A DNA stretch of 64,000 bases from Streptomyces spirodelae (GCF_017676385.1 NZ_JAFFZN010000002.1:124001-188000); one strand, 5' to 3'. Positions 27,263-38,284 are shown, counted from the stretch's first letter. Notes: generated by a model not told the origin, from the sequence alone. A program made the numbers and translations.

Positions 27263-29179
27263 GTGGCTGGGAGGATCAACGACGAGGACGTGAAGGCGGT
27301 CAGGGACGCGGTCCCGATCGACTCCGTGGTGTCCGAGTACCTCCAGCTCCGCAACGCGGGCGGCGGCAACCTCAAGGGACTCTGTCCGTTTCACGATGAG
27401 AAGTCCCCTTCCTTCCATGTGAGCCCCAGCAAGGGGCTCTACCACTGCTTCGGCTGCCAGGAGGGCGGGGACACGCTCGACTTCGTGATGAAGGTCGACC
27501 ACCTGTCCTTCTCCGAGGCCGTCGAGCGGCTGGCGGCCCGCGCCGGCATCACGCTGCGCTACGAGGAGGGCGGCTACGGCCGCGCCTCTCAGCAGGGCGA
27601 GCGCACCCGCCTGGTGGAGGCCCACAAGATCGCGGCACGGTTCTACGCCGAGCAGCTGGAAGGGCCCGAGGCGGAGATCGGCCGGCGCTTCCTCGCCGAC
27701 CGCGGTTTCGACCAGGAGGCGGCCCGGCATTTCGGCATCGGCTACGCCCCGGCGGGCTGGGACCACCTGGTGCGCTATCTGCGCGGGCAGGGCTTCACCG
27801 ACAAGGAGATGACCCTCTCCGGGCTCGCTCAGGAGGCCCGCAACGGGCGGCCCATCGACCGCTTCCGTGGTCGGCTGATGTGGCCGATCCGGGACATCAC
27901 CGGGGACGTCGTCGGCTTCGGCGCGCGCAAGCTGCGCGAGGACGACCAGGGGCCGAAGTACCTCAACACGCCCGAGACCCCCATCTACCGCAAGTCCCAG
28001 GTGCTCTACGGCATCGATCTGGCCAAGCGCGAGATCGCCAAGGCCAACCGCGCCGTCGTCGTGGAGGGCTACACCGATGTGATGGCCTGCCATCTGGCCG
28101 GGGTCACCACGGCCATCGCCACCTGCGGCACCGCTTTCGGCGGGGAGCATGTGAAGATCCTCCGCCGGGTGCTGATGGACAACTCCCAGTCGGAGGTCGT
28201 CTTCACCTTCGACGGTGACGCGGCGGGCCAGAAGGCCGCACTGCGCGCCTTCGAGGACGACCAGAAGTTCGCGGCGCGGACGTGGATCGCGCTGACGCCG
28301 GGCGGCATGGACCCGTGCGACCTGCGGCTGGCACAGGGCGACGAGGCCGTGGCCAAGGTGGTGGAGAGCCGCACCCCCCTCTTCGACTTCGCCATCCGCT
28401 CGATCGTGGACCGGCACAACGTGGATACGGCGGAGGGCCGTTCGGCCGCGCTGGAGGAAGCGGCGCCGGTCGTCACCCAGATCAAGGACCCCTCCATCAG
28501 GCGAGGCTACGCGGTGCGGCTGGCCGGGCTGCTGGGCATCGTGGACGAGGAGTTCGTCGTCCACCGTGTCGCCCAGCTCGCCAAGTGGGCGCGCGAGCGC
28601 GGCCAGGCGCCCCCGGGCGCGGCGGCCCGCGCCTCCCGTACGCCGCAAACCCCCGCCGTACAGGCCCCGTTCGTGCCGCGCGGCCCGGCGCTGAATCTGC
28701 GCAGCCCCGCGCACCGCGTCGAGCGTGAGCTGCTGAAGCTGGCACTCCAGCGCCCCGAGCTGGTCTCGCCCGCCTTCGACGCCTACGGTGCCGACGAGTT
28801 CACCGCGGCGCCCTATGCCGTGGTGCGGCAGGCGCTGGAGGCGGCCGGCGGCGCCGAGGCAGGGATCGGCGACAGCGGCTATCTGGGCCGGGTCAGGGAC
28901 GCGGCGCCGGACGACACGGTGCGCTCCCTGATCACCGAGCTGGCTGTCGAGCCGCTGCGCAGCGCCCGCAACCGCGAGGTCGATGAGGCGTACGCGGGTG
29001 AGCAGTTGGTCGCCGTACGCCGTGCCGCCGTCAATGCCCGCATCGCCGAGCTGGAGGGTGCGGCGCGGCGCCTGGAGGCCCGCGGGGAGTACGAGCAGTC
29101 GGCGGGTGTGCGCCAGCAGATCTGGACGCTCCAGCAGTACGGCATCGCGCTGCGCGAGCGGGGCGCTGCGGCGCTCTGA
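27263..29179 (+). CDS. dnaG: DNA primase
   Basis: 638 residues from GTG. Synthesises RNA primers at the replication fork. The CHC2 zinc finger is Cys41, His44, Cys62 and Cys65 (CPFHDEKSPSFHVSPSKG, HCFGC). The TOPRIM core has VVVEGYTDVMACHLAGV (about 268-284) and FTFDGDAAGQKAA. The C-terminal helicase-binding domain follows a Pro/Ala linker at about residue 450-480. Located upstream of the hrdA-like sigma gene, an arrangement I recall from Streptomyces coelicolor. Confidence 0.98.
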   Translation: MAGRINDEDVKAVRDAVPIDSVVSEYLQLRNAGGGNLKGLCPFHDEKSPSFHVSPSKGLYHCFGCQEGGDTLDFVMKVDHLSFSEAVERLAARAGITLRYEEGGYGRASQQGERTRLVEAHKIAARFYAEQLEGPEAEIGRRFLADRGFDQEAARHFGIGYAPAGWDHLVRYLRGQGFTDKEMTLSGLAQEARNGRPIDRFRGRLMWPIRDITGDVVGFGARKLREDDQGPKYLNTPETPIYRKSQVLYGIDLAKREIAKANRAVVVEGYTDVMACHLAGVTTAIATCGTAFGGEHVKILRRVLMDNSQSEVVFTFDGDAAGQKAALRAFEDDQKFAARTWIALTPGGMDPCDLRLAQGDEAVAKVVESRTPLFDFAIRSIVDRHNVDTAEGRSAALEEAAPVVTQIKDPSIRRGYAVRLAGLLGIVDEEFVVHRVAQLAKWARERGQAPPGAAARASRTPQTPAVQAPFVPRGPALNLRSPAHRVERELLKLALQRPELVSPAFDAYGADEFTAAPYAVVRQALEAAGGAEAGIGDSGYLGRVRDAAPDDTVRSLITELAVEPLRSARNREVDEAYAGEQLVAVRRAAVNARIAELEGAARRLEARGEYEQSAGVRQQIWTLQQYGIALRERGAAAL

Positions 29180-29518
29180 CGGCCGACTGGGTGCCCCGCG
29201 GTCGCGAGGGAGGCTCGAGTTCCGCCGCCCCAAGGGGCACAGCGGCCCCCGACACCTCAAAGGCGCGTAGTGACCCGTGCGCTGAGGGTGACGTTTGGCG
29301 GAAAAACTGCCCGCACGCCTCTCGTGGCGGACATGTGTCGTACCCCACACTGGTGAGCGGTGCCTGAGTCCTCGGAGCGGGGCGGTGCCGGCCGGGAAGG
29401 GCCGCAGTCCCCCGCGGATCCGCACGTTTCGTACGGGATGGAGCGCGGCCCGGCCGCAGCCGTCCCCGCCTCGCACGCCGCCCCCGAACCGGCAGCGATC
29501 ACACTGGAGGTCGCCCCC
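29180..29518. other. gap between dnaG and the sigma factor gene
   Basis: No separate gene is supported. The sigma-factor frame is open back to a GTG at 29360, so bases 29360-29518 could be coding if that start is used. No convincing -35/-10 pair was identified; AAAAAC at about 29301 marks the only AT-rich patch. Confidence 0.4.
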
Positions 29519-30709
29519 GTGCAGACCCGGACCCTGAAAGCGGCGCCTCTCGCCGCCCCGACCGCCGCAGTGGCCACGCCCCCTGCGCCCTCAGCGCCCC
29601 CCGCGCACCCGGGGCAGTCGCCCGCGCACGAGCCGACCGCCTTCGAGCCGCCCGGGCCCGCGCCCGTTCCCGTCCCCGTGCCCGAGCCGACCGCTGTCCC
29701 CGAGCCGACCGCCGTCCCCGAACAGGGCGGGGCGCCCGGGGTCGAGGTGGCGGTGGAGGCGGAACCGGCCGTTCCGCAGCGGGAGCTGCCCACCAGCGGC
29801 CCCTCGGCCGACCTCTTCCGGCAGTATCTGCGCGAGATCGGCCGTATCCCGCTGCTGACCGCCGCCGAGGAGGTGGAGCTGGCCCGCAGCGTGGAGGCCG
29901 GGCTGTTCGCCGAGGAGAAGCTGGCGAACTCGCCCAGCCTGGACGGGCAGCTTGCGCTCGATCTCGACCGGCTCGTGGTGCGCGGCAGGCTCGCCAAGCG
30001 GCGGCTCATAGAGGCGAACCTGCGGCTGGTGGTCTCTGTCGCCAAGCGCTACGTGGGGCGCGGTCTGACCATGCTGGACCTCGTCCAGGAGGGCAACCTG
30101 GGGCTGATCCGCGCGGTGGAGAAGTTCGACTACGCGCGCGGCTACAAGTTCTCGACGTACGCGACCTGGTGGATCCGCCAGGCGATGTCCCGGGCGCTGG
30201 CCGACCAGGCGCGGACGATCCGGGTGCCGGTGCATGTCGTCGAGCTGATCAACCGAGTGGTGCGGGTGCAGCGTCGGATGCTCCAGGAGCGGGGCTACGA
30301 GCCCACGGCCGAGGAGGTCGCAGCCCAGCTCGAGCTGTCCGAGGAGCGGGTGAGCGAGGTGCTGCGGCTGGCGCAGGAGCCGGTGTCGCTGCACGCCCCG
30401 GTGGGCGAGGAGGACGACGTCAACCTCGGCGACCTGATCGAGGACGGGGACGCGCCCTCGCCGGTGGAATCGGCCGCCTTCCTGTTGCTGCGCGAGCACC
30501 TGGAGGCGGTGCTCTCCACGCTGGGCGAGCGGGAGCGCAAGGTGGTGCAGCTGCGGTACGGGCTGATCGACGGCAGGCCGCGCACTCTGGAGGAGATCGG
30601 CCGGCTCTTCGGCGTCACACGGGAGCGCATCCGACAGATCGAGTCCAAGACCCTCACCAAGCTGCGGGACCACGCCTTCGCCGACCAACTGCGGGGCTAT
30701 CTCGACTGA
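29519..30709 (+). CDS. hrdA: primary-type RNA polymerase sigma factor, HrdA-like
   Basis: 396 residues from GTG 29519, selected because GGAGGT ends 7 nt upstream; a GTG at 29360 is possible but has no good site. The N-terminal 90 residues are Pro/Ala/Val-rich. Region 1.2 is [20 protein letters not shown], region 2 has [20 protein letters not shown] and [14 protein letters not shown], and region 4.2 has [19 protein letters not shown]. This is a sigma-70 group 1/2 protein. The position after dnaG and before an ABC exporter pair is that of hrdA in S. coelicolor (from memory). HrdA is non-essential there, with a poorly known regulon. Confidence 0.9.
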   Translation: MQTRTLKAAPLAAPTAAVATPPAPSAPPAHPGQSPAHEPTAFEPPGPAPVPVPVPEPTAVPEPTAVPEQGGAPGVEVAVEAEPAVPQRELPTSGPSADLFRQYLREIGRIPLLTAAEEVELARSVEAGLFAEEKLANSPSLDGQLALDLDRLVVRGRLAKRRLIEANLRLVVSVAKRYVGRGLTMLDLVQEGNLGLIRAVEKFDYARGYKFSTYATWWIRQAMSRALADQARTIRVPVHVVELINRVVRVQRRMLQERGYEPTAEEVAAQLELSEERVSEVLRLAQEPVSLHAPVGEEDDVNLGDLIEDGDAPSPVESAAFLLLREHLEAVLSTLGERERKVVQLRYGLIDGRPRTLEEIGRLFGVTRERIRQIESKTLTKLRDHAFADQLRGYLD

Positions 30710-30728
30710 TCGCCTGTTCGAGGCGCCC

Positions 30729-31789
<1,061 letters not shown>

Positions 31790-31819
31790 CTCCTCGCAAG
31801 CCCCGGGGCAGGCCACGGG

Positions 31820-31855
31820 GCGGTGGCGGAGGTGTCACTCCACCTCCGCCACCGC
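31820..31855 (+). terminator. 15-bp hairpin terminator overlapping the end of the ABC gene
   Basis: GCGGTGGCGGAGGTG (31820-31834) pairs perfectly with CACCTCCGCCACCGC (31841-31855) around TCACTC. It follows the trypsin stop by 30 nt, while its right arm encodes the last residues and stop of the convergent ABC gene (stop at 31835-31837). Confidence 0.8.
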
Positions 31856-33757
31856 CGCCGCGAACTGCGACCGGTACAGCCGTGCGTAGGCGCCCTGGGC
31901 GGCCAGCAGGCTTTCATGGGTGCCCTGTTCGACGATGGAGCCGTTCTCCATCACCAGGATCACGTCCGCGTCCCGGATGGTGGAGAGGCGGTGGGCGATC
32001 ACAAAGCTGGTGCGCTCGGAGGCCAGCCGCTCCATCGCACGCTGGATCAGCACCTCGGTGCGGGTGTCCACGGAGCTGGTGGCCTCGTCCAGGACCAGGA
32101 TCACCGGGTCCGAGAGGAAGGCGCGCGCGATGGTGATGAGCTGTTTCTCGCCAGCGCTGACGCTGTCGCCCTCCGCGTCCAGCACCGTGTCGTAGCCGTC
32201 CGGGAGGGTGCGGATGAACCGGTCGGCGTGCGCGGCCCGCGCGGCCTCCTCCACCTGCTCGCGGGTCGTCCCCTGTGCCCCGTACGCGATGTTCTCCGCG
32301 ATGGTGCCGCCGAACAGCCAGGTGTCCTGGAGCACCATGCCGATGCCCGAGCGCAACCCCTCGCGGGACATGGCCGCGATGTCAATGCCGTCCAGCAGGA
32401 TGCGGCCGTCGCGCACCTCGTAGAACCGCAGCAGCAGATTGACCAGGGTGGTCTTGCCCGCCCCGGTGGGACCGACGATGGCCACGGTCTGGCCGGGTTC
32501 GACCGCCAGTGACAGGTTCTCGATCAGCGGCTTGTCCTCGGTGTAGCGGAAGGAGACGTTCTTCAGCTCCACCCGGCCGCGCAGCTCGGACGGCCGCTCG
32601 GCGTGTGCCTCGTCGGGGTCGGGGGACTGCTCCTCGGCGTCGAGGATCTCGAAGACCCGCTCGGCCGAGGCCACTCCGGACTGGACGAGGTTGGCCATCG
32701 AGGCGACCTGGGTGAGCGGCTGGCTGAACTGCCGCGAGTACTGCACGAACGCCTGCACATCGCCGATGGACAGCGCACCGGACGCCACCCGCAGTCCGCC
32801 GACGACTGCCACCAGTACGTAGTTGAGGTTGCCGACGAACATCATCGCCGGCTGCATGATCCCGCTGATGAACTGCGCACGGAAACCGGCCTTGTACAGC
32901 TTCTCGTTCTGCTCGGCGAAGACCTGGGCCGACTCCTGCTGGCGGCCGAAGACCTTCACCAGAGCGTGCCCGGTGTACATCTCCTCTATGTGCGCGTTCA
33001 GTGCGCCGGTCGACTTCCACTGTGCGACGAACTGCGGCTGTGCGCGCTTGCCCACCCGGGTGGCGACCAGCGCCGACAGCGGCACCGTCACCAGGGCGAC
33101 CAGCGCCAGCAGCGGCGAGATCCAGAACATCACGGCCAGTACGCCCACGATGGTCAGCAGCGAGCTGATCAGCTGCCCCATCGTCTGCTGGAGCGTCTGG
33201 CCGAGGTTGTCGATGTCGTTGGTGACCCGCGAGAGCACTTCGCCGCGCGACTGCCCGTCCAGGTAGGACAGCGGCAGCCGGCCCAGCTTGTGCTCCACCC
33301 GCTCCCGCAGCCGGAAGACGGTCCTGGTGATGACGCGGGTGGAGATCCGCCCCGCCCACAGCATCAGCAGCCCGGCCGCCGCGTAGACGACGACCACCAC
33401 CAGCAGCACCCTGCCGACGGCACCGAAGTCGATGCCCTGGCCCGGGGTGAAGTCCATCCCGGAGAGCATGTCGGCCACCCCGCCGTCACCGCGCTGCCGC
33501 AGGCCCTCCAGCGCCTGTTCCCTGGTCACCCCGTCCGGCAGCTTCTCGCCGATGAAGCCGGCGAAGACCAGGTCCGTCGCGTGCCCGAGGACCTTGGGAC
33601 CGACGACGCTCAGCCCGACGCTGACCACGAGCACCGCCAGCATCAGCAGCAGCCGTCCGCGCTCCGGCCGGAACTGTCTCAGCAGCCGCTTGCCCGACCC
33701 CGTGAAGTCCATGGACCGCCGCGGCGGCCCCGCGGCCATTCCCCCCGGCCCACTCAT
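31835..33757 (-). CDS. ABC exporter half-transporter, canonical ATPase subunit
   Basis: 640 residues: six-helix ABC_membrane domain then NBD. Walker A GPTGAGKTT (about 427), signature variant VSAGEKQLITIA (about 532), Walker B ILVLDEATSSVD (about 552) with the catalytic Glu. The ATG overlaps the stop of the partner gene (ATGA, 33754-33757). With that partner, whose NBD is degenerate, it should form a heterodimeric type IV exporter of the TM287/288 or LmrCD kind. Substrate unknown; drugs, lipids or peptides are possible. It has a 40-residue N-terminal extension before the first helix. Confidence 0.95.
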   Translation of the reverse strand: MSGPGGMAAGPPRRSMDFTGSGKRLLRQFRPERGRLLLMLAVLVVSVGLSVVGPKVLGHATDLVFAGFIGEKLPDGVTREQALEGLRQRGDGGVADMLSGMDFTPGQGIDFGAVGRVLLVVVVVYAAAGLLMLWAGRISTRVITRTVFRLRERVEHKLGRLPLSYLDGQSRGEVLSRVTNDIDNLGQTLQQTMGQLISSLLTIVGVLAVMFWISPLLALVALVTVPLSALVATRVGKRAQPQFVAQWKSTGALNAHIEEMYTGHALVKVFGRQQESAQVFAEQNEKLYKAGFRAQFISGIMQPAMMFVGNLNYVLVAVVGGLRVASGALSIGDVQAFVQYSRQFSQPLTQVASMANLVQSGVASAERVFEILDAEEQSPDPDEAHAERPSELRGRVELKNVSFRYTEDKPLIENLSLAVEPGQTVAIVGPTGAGKTTLVNLLLRFYEVRDGRILLDGIDIAAMSREGLRSGIGMVLQDTWLFGGTIAENIAYGAQGTTREQVEEAARAAHADRFIRTLPDGYDTVLDAEGDSVSAGEKQLITIARAFLSDPVILVLDEATSSVDTRTEVLIQRAMERLASERTSFVIAHRLSTIRDADVILVMENGSIVEQGTHESLLAAQGAYARLYRSQFAAAVAEVE

Positions 33758-35487
33758 GCGGCCTCGCTTTCGGTCAGTTGCGAGAGCACGATCTCCCGGT
33801 AGGTCTCGTTGCCCTCCATCAGTTCGTGGTGGCGGCCCACGCCCACGGCGCGCCCTTCGTCCAGGACGAGAATGCGGTCGGCGTCCCGGATGGTCGCCAC
33901 GCGCTGGGCGACGATCACCACCGTCGCGTCCGCTGTCCTGCGGGCGAGCGCCGCCCGCAGCGCCGCGTCGGTCGCGTAGTCGAGCGCGGAGAACGAGTCG
34001 TCGAACAGATAGATCTCCGGCCGGTGCACCAGCACCCGTGCGATGGCCAGCCGCTGCCGCTGTCCGCCGGAGACGTTGCTGCCGCCCTGGGCGATCGGCG
34101 CCTCGAGACCGCCCTCCATCCGCTCGACGAACTCCTTGGCCTGGGCGACCTCCAGGGCCTCCCACAGCTCCTCGTCACTGGCGTCGGGGCGGCCGTAGCG
34201 CAGATTGGAGGCGACCGTCCCGGAGAAGAGATACGGGCGCTGCGGCACCAGGCCGACAGTGCCGGCCAGCAGCTGCGGGTCGAGGGTGCGCACGTCCTCG
34301 CCGTCCACCAGGACCCGTCCCTCGGTGGCGTCGAACAGCCGGGGCACCAGCCCCAGCAGCGTCGACTTGCCGCTGCCCGTCGAACCGATCACGGCGGTGG
34401 TCTCGCCGGGGCGTGCCACCAGGTCGATATCCCGCAGCACGGGGGCCTCGGCTCCCGGGTAGCCGAATCCGGCGCCGCGCAGCTCCAGATGGCCGTGCCG
34501 CCGCAGCGCGGTGACCGGAGCTGTGGGCGGCACGACACTGGTGTCGGTCCCCAGGACCTCCTGTATGCGCTCGGCGCACACCTCGGCGCGGGGCACCATC
34601 ATGAACATGAAGGTGGCCATCATCACCGACATCACGATCTGCATCAGGTAGGCGAGGAACGCGGTCAGCGCGCCGATCTCCATGCCGCCGCTGCTGATGC
34701 GGTGCGCACCGAACCAGACCACGATCACGCTGGAGACGTTCACCACCGTCATCACCACGGGGAACATCAGCGCCATCAACTGCCCGGTGCGCAGCTGCAC
34801 CTGGGTCAGGTCGCTGTTGGCCTCGTGGAACCGGCGGCGCTCGTAGTCGTCCTTGACGAAGGCGCGGATGACGCGGACCCCGGTGATCTGCTCGCGCAGG
34901 ATGCGGTTGACGCCGTCCAGCCGCTGCTGCATGGAGCGGAACAGCGGCCGCATCCGCCGCACGATCAGTCCGACGGTGACACCGAGCACCGGCACCACAC
35001 CCAGCAGCACGGCGGAGAGCGGCACATCCTGGCCGAGCGCCATGAAGATGCCACCGAAGCACATGATCGGCGCGGTCACCATCAGGGTGAACGCCATCAG
35101 TGTCACCGTCTGCACCTGGAGCACATCGTTGGTGGTGCGGGTGATCAGGGAAGGCGCACCGAACTGGCCGACCTCGCGCGCCGAGAAGGACTGCACACGG
35201 TCGAAGACGCCCGCGCGGATGTCCCGGCCGAGCGCCGCCGCGGTGCGCGCACCCAGGTAGACGGCACCGATGTTGCAGACCACCTGCACCACCGAGACGG
35301 CCAGCATCAGGCCGCCGTGGCGCAGTATGTAGCCGGTGTCACCGCGGACGACACCGTTGTCGATGATGTCCGCGTTCAGGGTGGGCAGATAGAGCGTTGC
35401 GCTCGTCTGTATGAGTTGCAGCAGGACGAGAAGCGCGATCGGCCGCTGGTACTGGCGCAGCCGGGCGCGTAGGAGGCGGATCAGCAC
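33754..35487 (-). CDS. ABC exporter half-transporter with degenerate catalytic site
   Basis: 577 residues starting MLIRLLRARLRQYQ. Six-helix membrane domain then NBD: Walker A GSTGSGKST (about 366), signature NVSGGQRQRLAIARVL, and Walker B YLFDDSFSALD (about 492), where Asp replaces the catalytic Glu. That substitution is the hallmark of the non-hydrolysing half in heterodimeric exporters. First gene of the two-gene operon, overlapping the partner by 4 nt. Upstream lies xylB on the same strand, 228 nt away. Confidence 0.95.
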   Translation of the reverse strand: MLIRLLRARLRQYQRPIALLVLLQLIQTSATLYLPTLNADIIDNGVVRGDTGYILRHGGLMLAVSVVQVVCNIGAVYLGARTAAALGRDIRAGVFDRVQSFSAREVGQFGAPSLITRTTNDVLQVQTVTLMAFTLMVTAPIMCFGGIFMALGQDVPLSAVLLGVVPVLGVTVGLIVRRMRPLFRSMQQRLDGVNRILREQITGVRVIRAFVKDDYERRRFHEANSDLTQVQLRTGQLMALMFPVVMTVVNVSSVIVVWFGAHRISSGGMEIGALTAFLAYLMQIVMSVMMATFMFMMVPRAEVCAERIQEVLGTDTSVVPPTAPVTALRRHGHLELRGAGFGYPGAEAPVLRDIDLVARPGETTAVIGSTGSGKSTLLGLVPRLFDATEGRVLVDGEDVRTLDPQLLAGTVGLVPQRPYLFSGTVASNLRYGRPDASDEELWEALEVAQAKEFVERMEGGLEAPIAQGGSNVSGGQRQRLAIARVLVHRPEIYLFDDSFSALDYATDAALRAALARRTADATVVIVAQRVATIRDADRILVLDEGRAVGVGRHHELMEGNETYREIVLSQLTESEAA

Positions 35488-35715
35488 ACAGAGTTCCTCG
35501 GTCGGTCAGTGACAGCTGGGTGTGCGGCGGAAGATGCGGGGGAAGCGGGCTCGGGTGCCGCGGGCGGAGCGGCGGAAGCGGATGCGGGCATGGCGGCGGA
35601 CGGACGAGGGCATGGCGACGGAAGGGAAAGAGCGTACAAGTGTGCGGCTCGCTCCCGCCCCCCGTTTTGCTTGTTTCCGGCCCTTCCCCGGCCAAGTCCT
35701 GGCAGAGGGCGCGGG

Positions 35716-37167
35716 CTACCCGGCCACCGCCCCCTGGTACGGCTCCGGTGTGCCCGGATACGGCTCGGGCAGGGCTCCCGGATACATCTCCTCGCGCACG
35801 GTCGCGTACTGCTGGCGCACCGCCTGTCCGACGGCCCGCTGCTCCCCGGCCTCGAAGACCTGGCAGGCCGCGGTGGGCCACTGGGGCGGGAGGCCGGAAC
35901 CGGACAGCGCCCACGCCGCCTGACGCGCGGCACCGATCGCGGCGTAGTCGGCGGGCTCGGGCACCACGATCTGCGCGTCCAGCAGCGCCGGGGCCGCGTC
36001 CCGCACGGCAGCCAGCCCGGCGGCCTGGCCCAGCAGGAAGACCCGCCGTACGGACACGCCACGGCCGCGCAGTACATCCAGCGCGTCCGCCAGCCCGCAC
36101 AGCATCCCCTCGACGGCGGCCCGCGCCAGGAACTCGGGCTTCATGCTCTCGCGCCGCAGCCCGTGCAGCGAGCCCGCCGTGTGCGGGAGCTGCGGCGTCT
36201 GCTCGCCCTCCAGATACGGCAGCAGCACCAGTCCGGAGGAGCCGGGAGTCGAGGTCAGCGCGAGCTCGGAGAGGCCCTCCAGATCGGTGCCGAGCATCCC
36301 CGCGGCACCGCGCAGCACACGGGTCGCGTTGAGGGTGCGCACCACCGGCAGGTGCATCCCGGTGGCGTCGGCGTAGGAGGTGATGGTGCCGGAGGGGTCG
36401 ACGAGCGCCTCGTGGTGCACGGCGCACACCGAGCCCGTGGCGCCGAGCGAGATCACCACGTCGCCGAGGCCGAGCCCCAGGCCGAAGGCGGCCGCCATCG
36501 TCTGGCCCGTACCGGCGGAGATCAGCAGCCCCTCGGGGGTGTGCCCGGCGGGCTGGGAGGGGCCGACCACGTCAGGGAGCCCCACCTGGTGGCCGAGCGC
36601 CAGCTCGACCAGGTCGGGACGGTAGGACTCGGTCGCCGCCGACCAGTACCCGGTGCCCGAGGCGTCCCCGCGGTCGGTCACCCGCCGCGCGGGACGGCCC
36701 AGCAGCTGCCAGACCAGCCAGTCGTGCGGCTGCAGGATCTCGGTCACCTGCCGCGCGGCCTCCGGCTGCTCGCGGGCCAGCCAGTGCAGCTTGGAGACCG
36801 GGTGCGCGGCCTGCGGCACGGTGCCCACGGCCTGCGCCCACGCGGCGCGCCCGCCGAACGCGTCCACCAGATCGGCCGCCGCCGTCTGCATCCGCTGATC
36901 GTTGCCCAGCAGTGCGGGCCCGACCGGGTTCCCTCCGCCGTCCAGTGCGACGAGGCCCTGCTGCTGCGCGGAAACACCGATCGCCTGCACCTCGGCGAGC
37001 TGCCCTGCGCCTGCCGCCGTACCGAGCGAGAGCAGCCACGACTGCGGGTCGTCGCGCTCACCTGGATGCTCGGCGTGGCCGTGCCTGACGACCGCGCCCG
37101 TCTCCGCGTCGCAGACGACGATGCTTGTGTACTCGGCTGAACTGTCCAGTCCGGCGACTATCCCCAT
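35716..37167 (-). CDS. xylB: FGGY-family carbohydrate kinase, probable xylulokinase
   Basis: 483 residues. Phosphorylates D-xylulose to xylulose 5-phosphate in the usual family reaction. N-terminal ATPase fold VAGLDSSAEYTSIVVCDAET, substrate segment AIGVSAQQQGLVALD and NDQRM, central ASGTGYW, and the phosphate-binding GLGDVVISLGATGSV and LLPYLEGEQTP typical of XylB. The C-terminal 40 residues carry a Pro/Tyr repeat (PEPYPGTPEPYQG) outside the domain. No xylose isomerase or transporter is nearby, so the sugar is not certain. Confidence 0.9.
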   Translation of the reverse strand: MGIVAGLDSSAEYTSIVVCDAETGAVVRHGHAEHPGERDDPQSWLLSLGTAAGAGQLAEVQAIGVSAQQQGLVALDGGGNPVGPALLGNDQRMQTAAADLVDAFGGRAAWAQAVGTVPQAAHPVSKLHWLAREQPEAARQVTEILQPHDWLVWQLLGRPARRVTDRGDASGTGYWSAATESYRPDLVELALGHQVGLPDVVGPSQPAGHTPEGLLISAGTGQTMAAAFGLGLGLGDVVISLGATGSVCAVHHEALVDPSGTITSYADATGMHLPVVRTLNATRVLRGAAGMLGTDLEGLSELALTSTPGSSGLVLLPYLEGEQTPQLPHTAGSLHGLRRESMKPEFLARAAVEGMLCGLADALDVLRGRGVSVRRVFLLGQAAGLAAVRDAAPALLDAQIVVPEPADYAAIGAARQAAWALSGSGLPPQWPTAACQVFEAGEQRAVGQAVRQQYATVREEMYPGALPEPYPGTPEPYQGAVAG

Positions 37168-37483
37168 GGCGGGAATGATGCCTCATAGCCGCCCGTACCG
37201 GGCCCGGTACCCCTTCCCGGCCGCTTCCCGGCTCCCGGCCGCTTCCCGGCGCGTGGCCGGTCTCGTGCACCCGGGTGTCGTGCGGGGAGGCCGGCGTGCG
37301 TGAGAGCCCGGCGTGCGTGTTCCCGTCGCGGGCCCCCTCGTGGCCCCCTCGTGGCCACTTCGCGCGAGGACCCGGCCGCGGCCTTCCGGAGCGCGGCCAG
37401 GTCGCCCTCGTCTTCGACGCCGCCCGGCGGAGGCACACGCCGGACGGTGTCGGATGCTGTCAGCTCAGCGGGTGCACCACCGC
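37168..37483. repeat. 316-nt gene-free gap with 18-bp tandem duplication
   Basis: TCCCGGCCGCTTCCCGGC occurs at 37215-37232 and 37233-37250 without a mismatch. Further along, GGCCCCCTCGTG is repeated at about 37331-37354. No gene is supported; the region holds the xylB promoter side and the 3' flank of the secreted-protein gene. Confidence 0.85.
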
Positions 37484-38023
37484 TCAGCAGCGCTTGGAGG
37501 AGTAGGCGTAGTGCTTCTGCTCCCCGGGCACCGTGATGGAGCCGCGCGCTGCGGTGCAGTGGCGGACGGTGTTGGTGGGGTAGGACCAGAACGAGGAAGC
37601 CGAGGTGTTGCGGAAGATGCGGAGCCCCAGCAGCTTCTTGACGTTGAAGTCGTAGACACCGACGGTCGTGGTGTAGTGCCGGTGGTGCTTGCGGAAGCCC
37701 TTCCACACGTACAGGTAGCCGTAGTTGCGGTGGCAGCGGGGCGAGTAGAACTGCTTGACCGAGCCGATGGTGTAGCCCTTGCGCTTGATGTAGCCCGTCG
37801 AGCCGATCTGGTACGCGTCCTTGCACACGTGCGCCGCACGCGTCATCGGGCTCGCCGTCTCCGCCTCGGGAGAGGTGTTGCCGGCCGTCACCTCGCCGGC
37901 TGTCGACGAGGCCGGAGCGGGCGCGGGGGCACCGCCGCCGGCCTGGGCCGCTCCGGCGGGCACCAGCATCATGGCGCAGGCGGCCGTGGCGACGAGGCCC
38001 TTGGCGGGAGAGAAGTTGCGCAT
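37484..38023 (-). CDS. secreted cysteine-containing protein, tandem paralogue 1
   Basis: 179 residues from the ATG complementary to 38021-38023, with AGGAGGAG ideally spaced. Signal peptide 1-28 (LVATAACAMMLVPAGAAQA). Mature part: a Pro/Ala/Ser linker, then a domain with four cysteines: HVCKDAY, SPRCHRNYGY, VRHCTAARG and the C-terminal SSKRC. The segment IGSVKQFYSPRCHRNYGYLY resembles the core of DUF2690-like exported proteins of actinomycetes (inference). Related to the next gene (38285-38821) along the whole mature domain. No enzyme motif is visible; two disulphides are expected. Confidence 0.85.
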   Translation of the reverse strand: MRNFSPAKGLVATAACAMMLVPAGAAQAGGGAPAPAPASSTAGEVTAGNTSPEAETASPMTRAAHVCKDAYQIGSTGYIKRKGYTIGSVKQFYSPRCHRNYGYLYVWKGFRKHHRHYTTTVGVYDFNVKKLLGLRIFRNTSASSFWSYPTNTVRHCTAARGSITVPGEQKHYAYSSKRC

Positions 38024-38229
38024 AGATCTCCTCCTATCGGAAGAAGGTTGGAATCCGGTCATATCGGTCAGACCGGTCGCGCTCACAGTAAGAGGCTTCG
38101 GCCCCCATGGCGGGTATTCGCGCGCAACGGCGGGTCGTACAGCACCGGGACGGCGGGCGGGACGGGCTCTTGTGCAGGGCGGGAGCCGCGGGGCCGGCGC
38201 GCTGTGGAGCCCCGCCACAGGACGAGGAA

Positions 38230-38261
38230 GGGCCCCGAGTCACCGAGGTGACGCGGGGCCC
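38230..38261 (-). terminator. terminator of secreted paralogue 2
   Basis: GGGCCCCG (38230-38237) pairs with CGGGGCCC (38254-38261), extended inside by GTCACC/GGTGAC. It lies directly after the stop of the gene at 38285 on the minus strand and insulates the two paralogues from each other. Confidence 0.85.
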
Positions 38262-38284
38262 TGGGACGGGAGCAGGCGCTTCGG

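Noticed and set aside
26777..29476. An 899-residue minus-strand open frame opposite poxB and dnaG
   Set aside because: It covers parts of two confirmed genes and has no recognisable domain; it is a compositional shadow.
29360..29518. Longer HrdA from GTG 29360
   Set aside because: No good ribosome site; GTG 29519 has GGAGGT at proper spacing. The longer form cannot be fully excluded.
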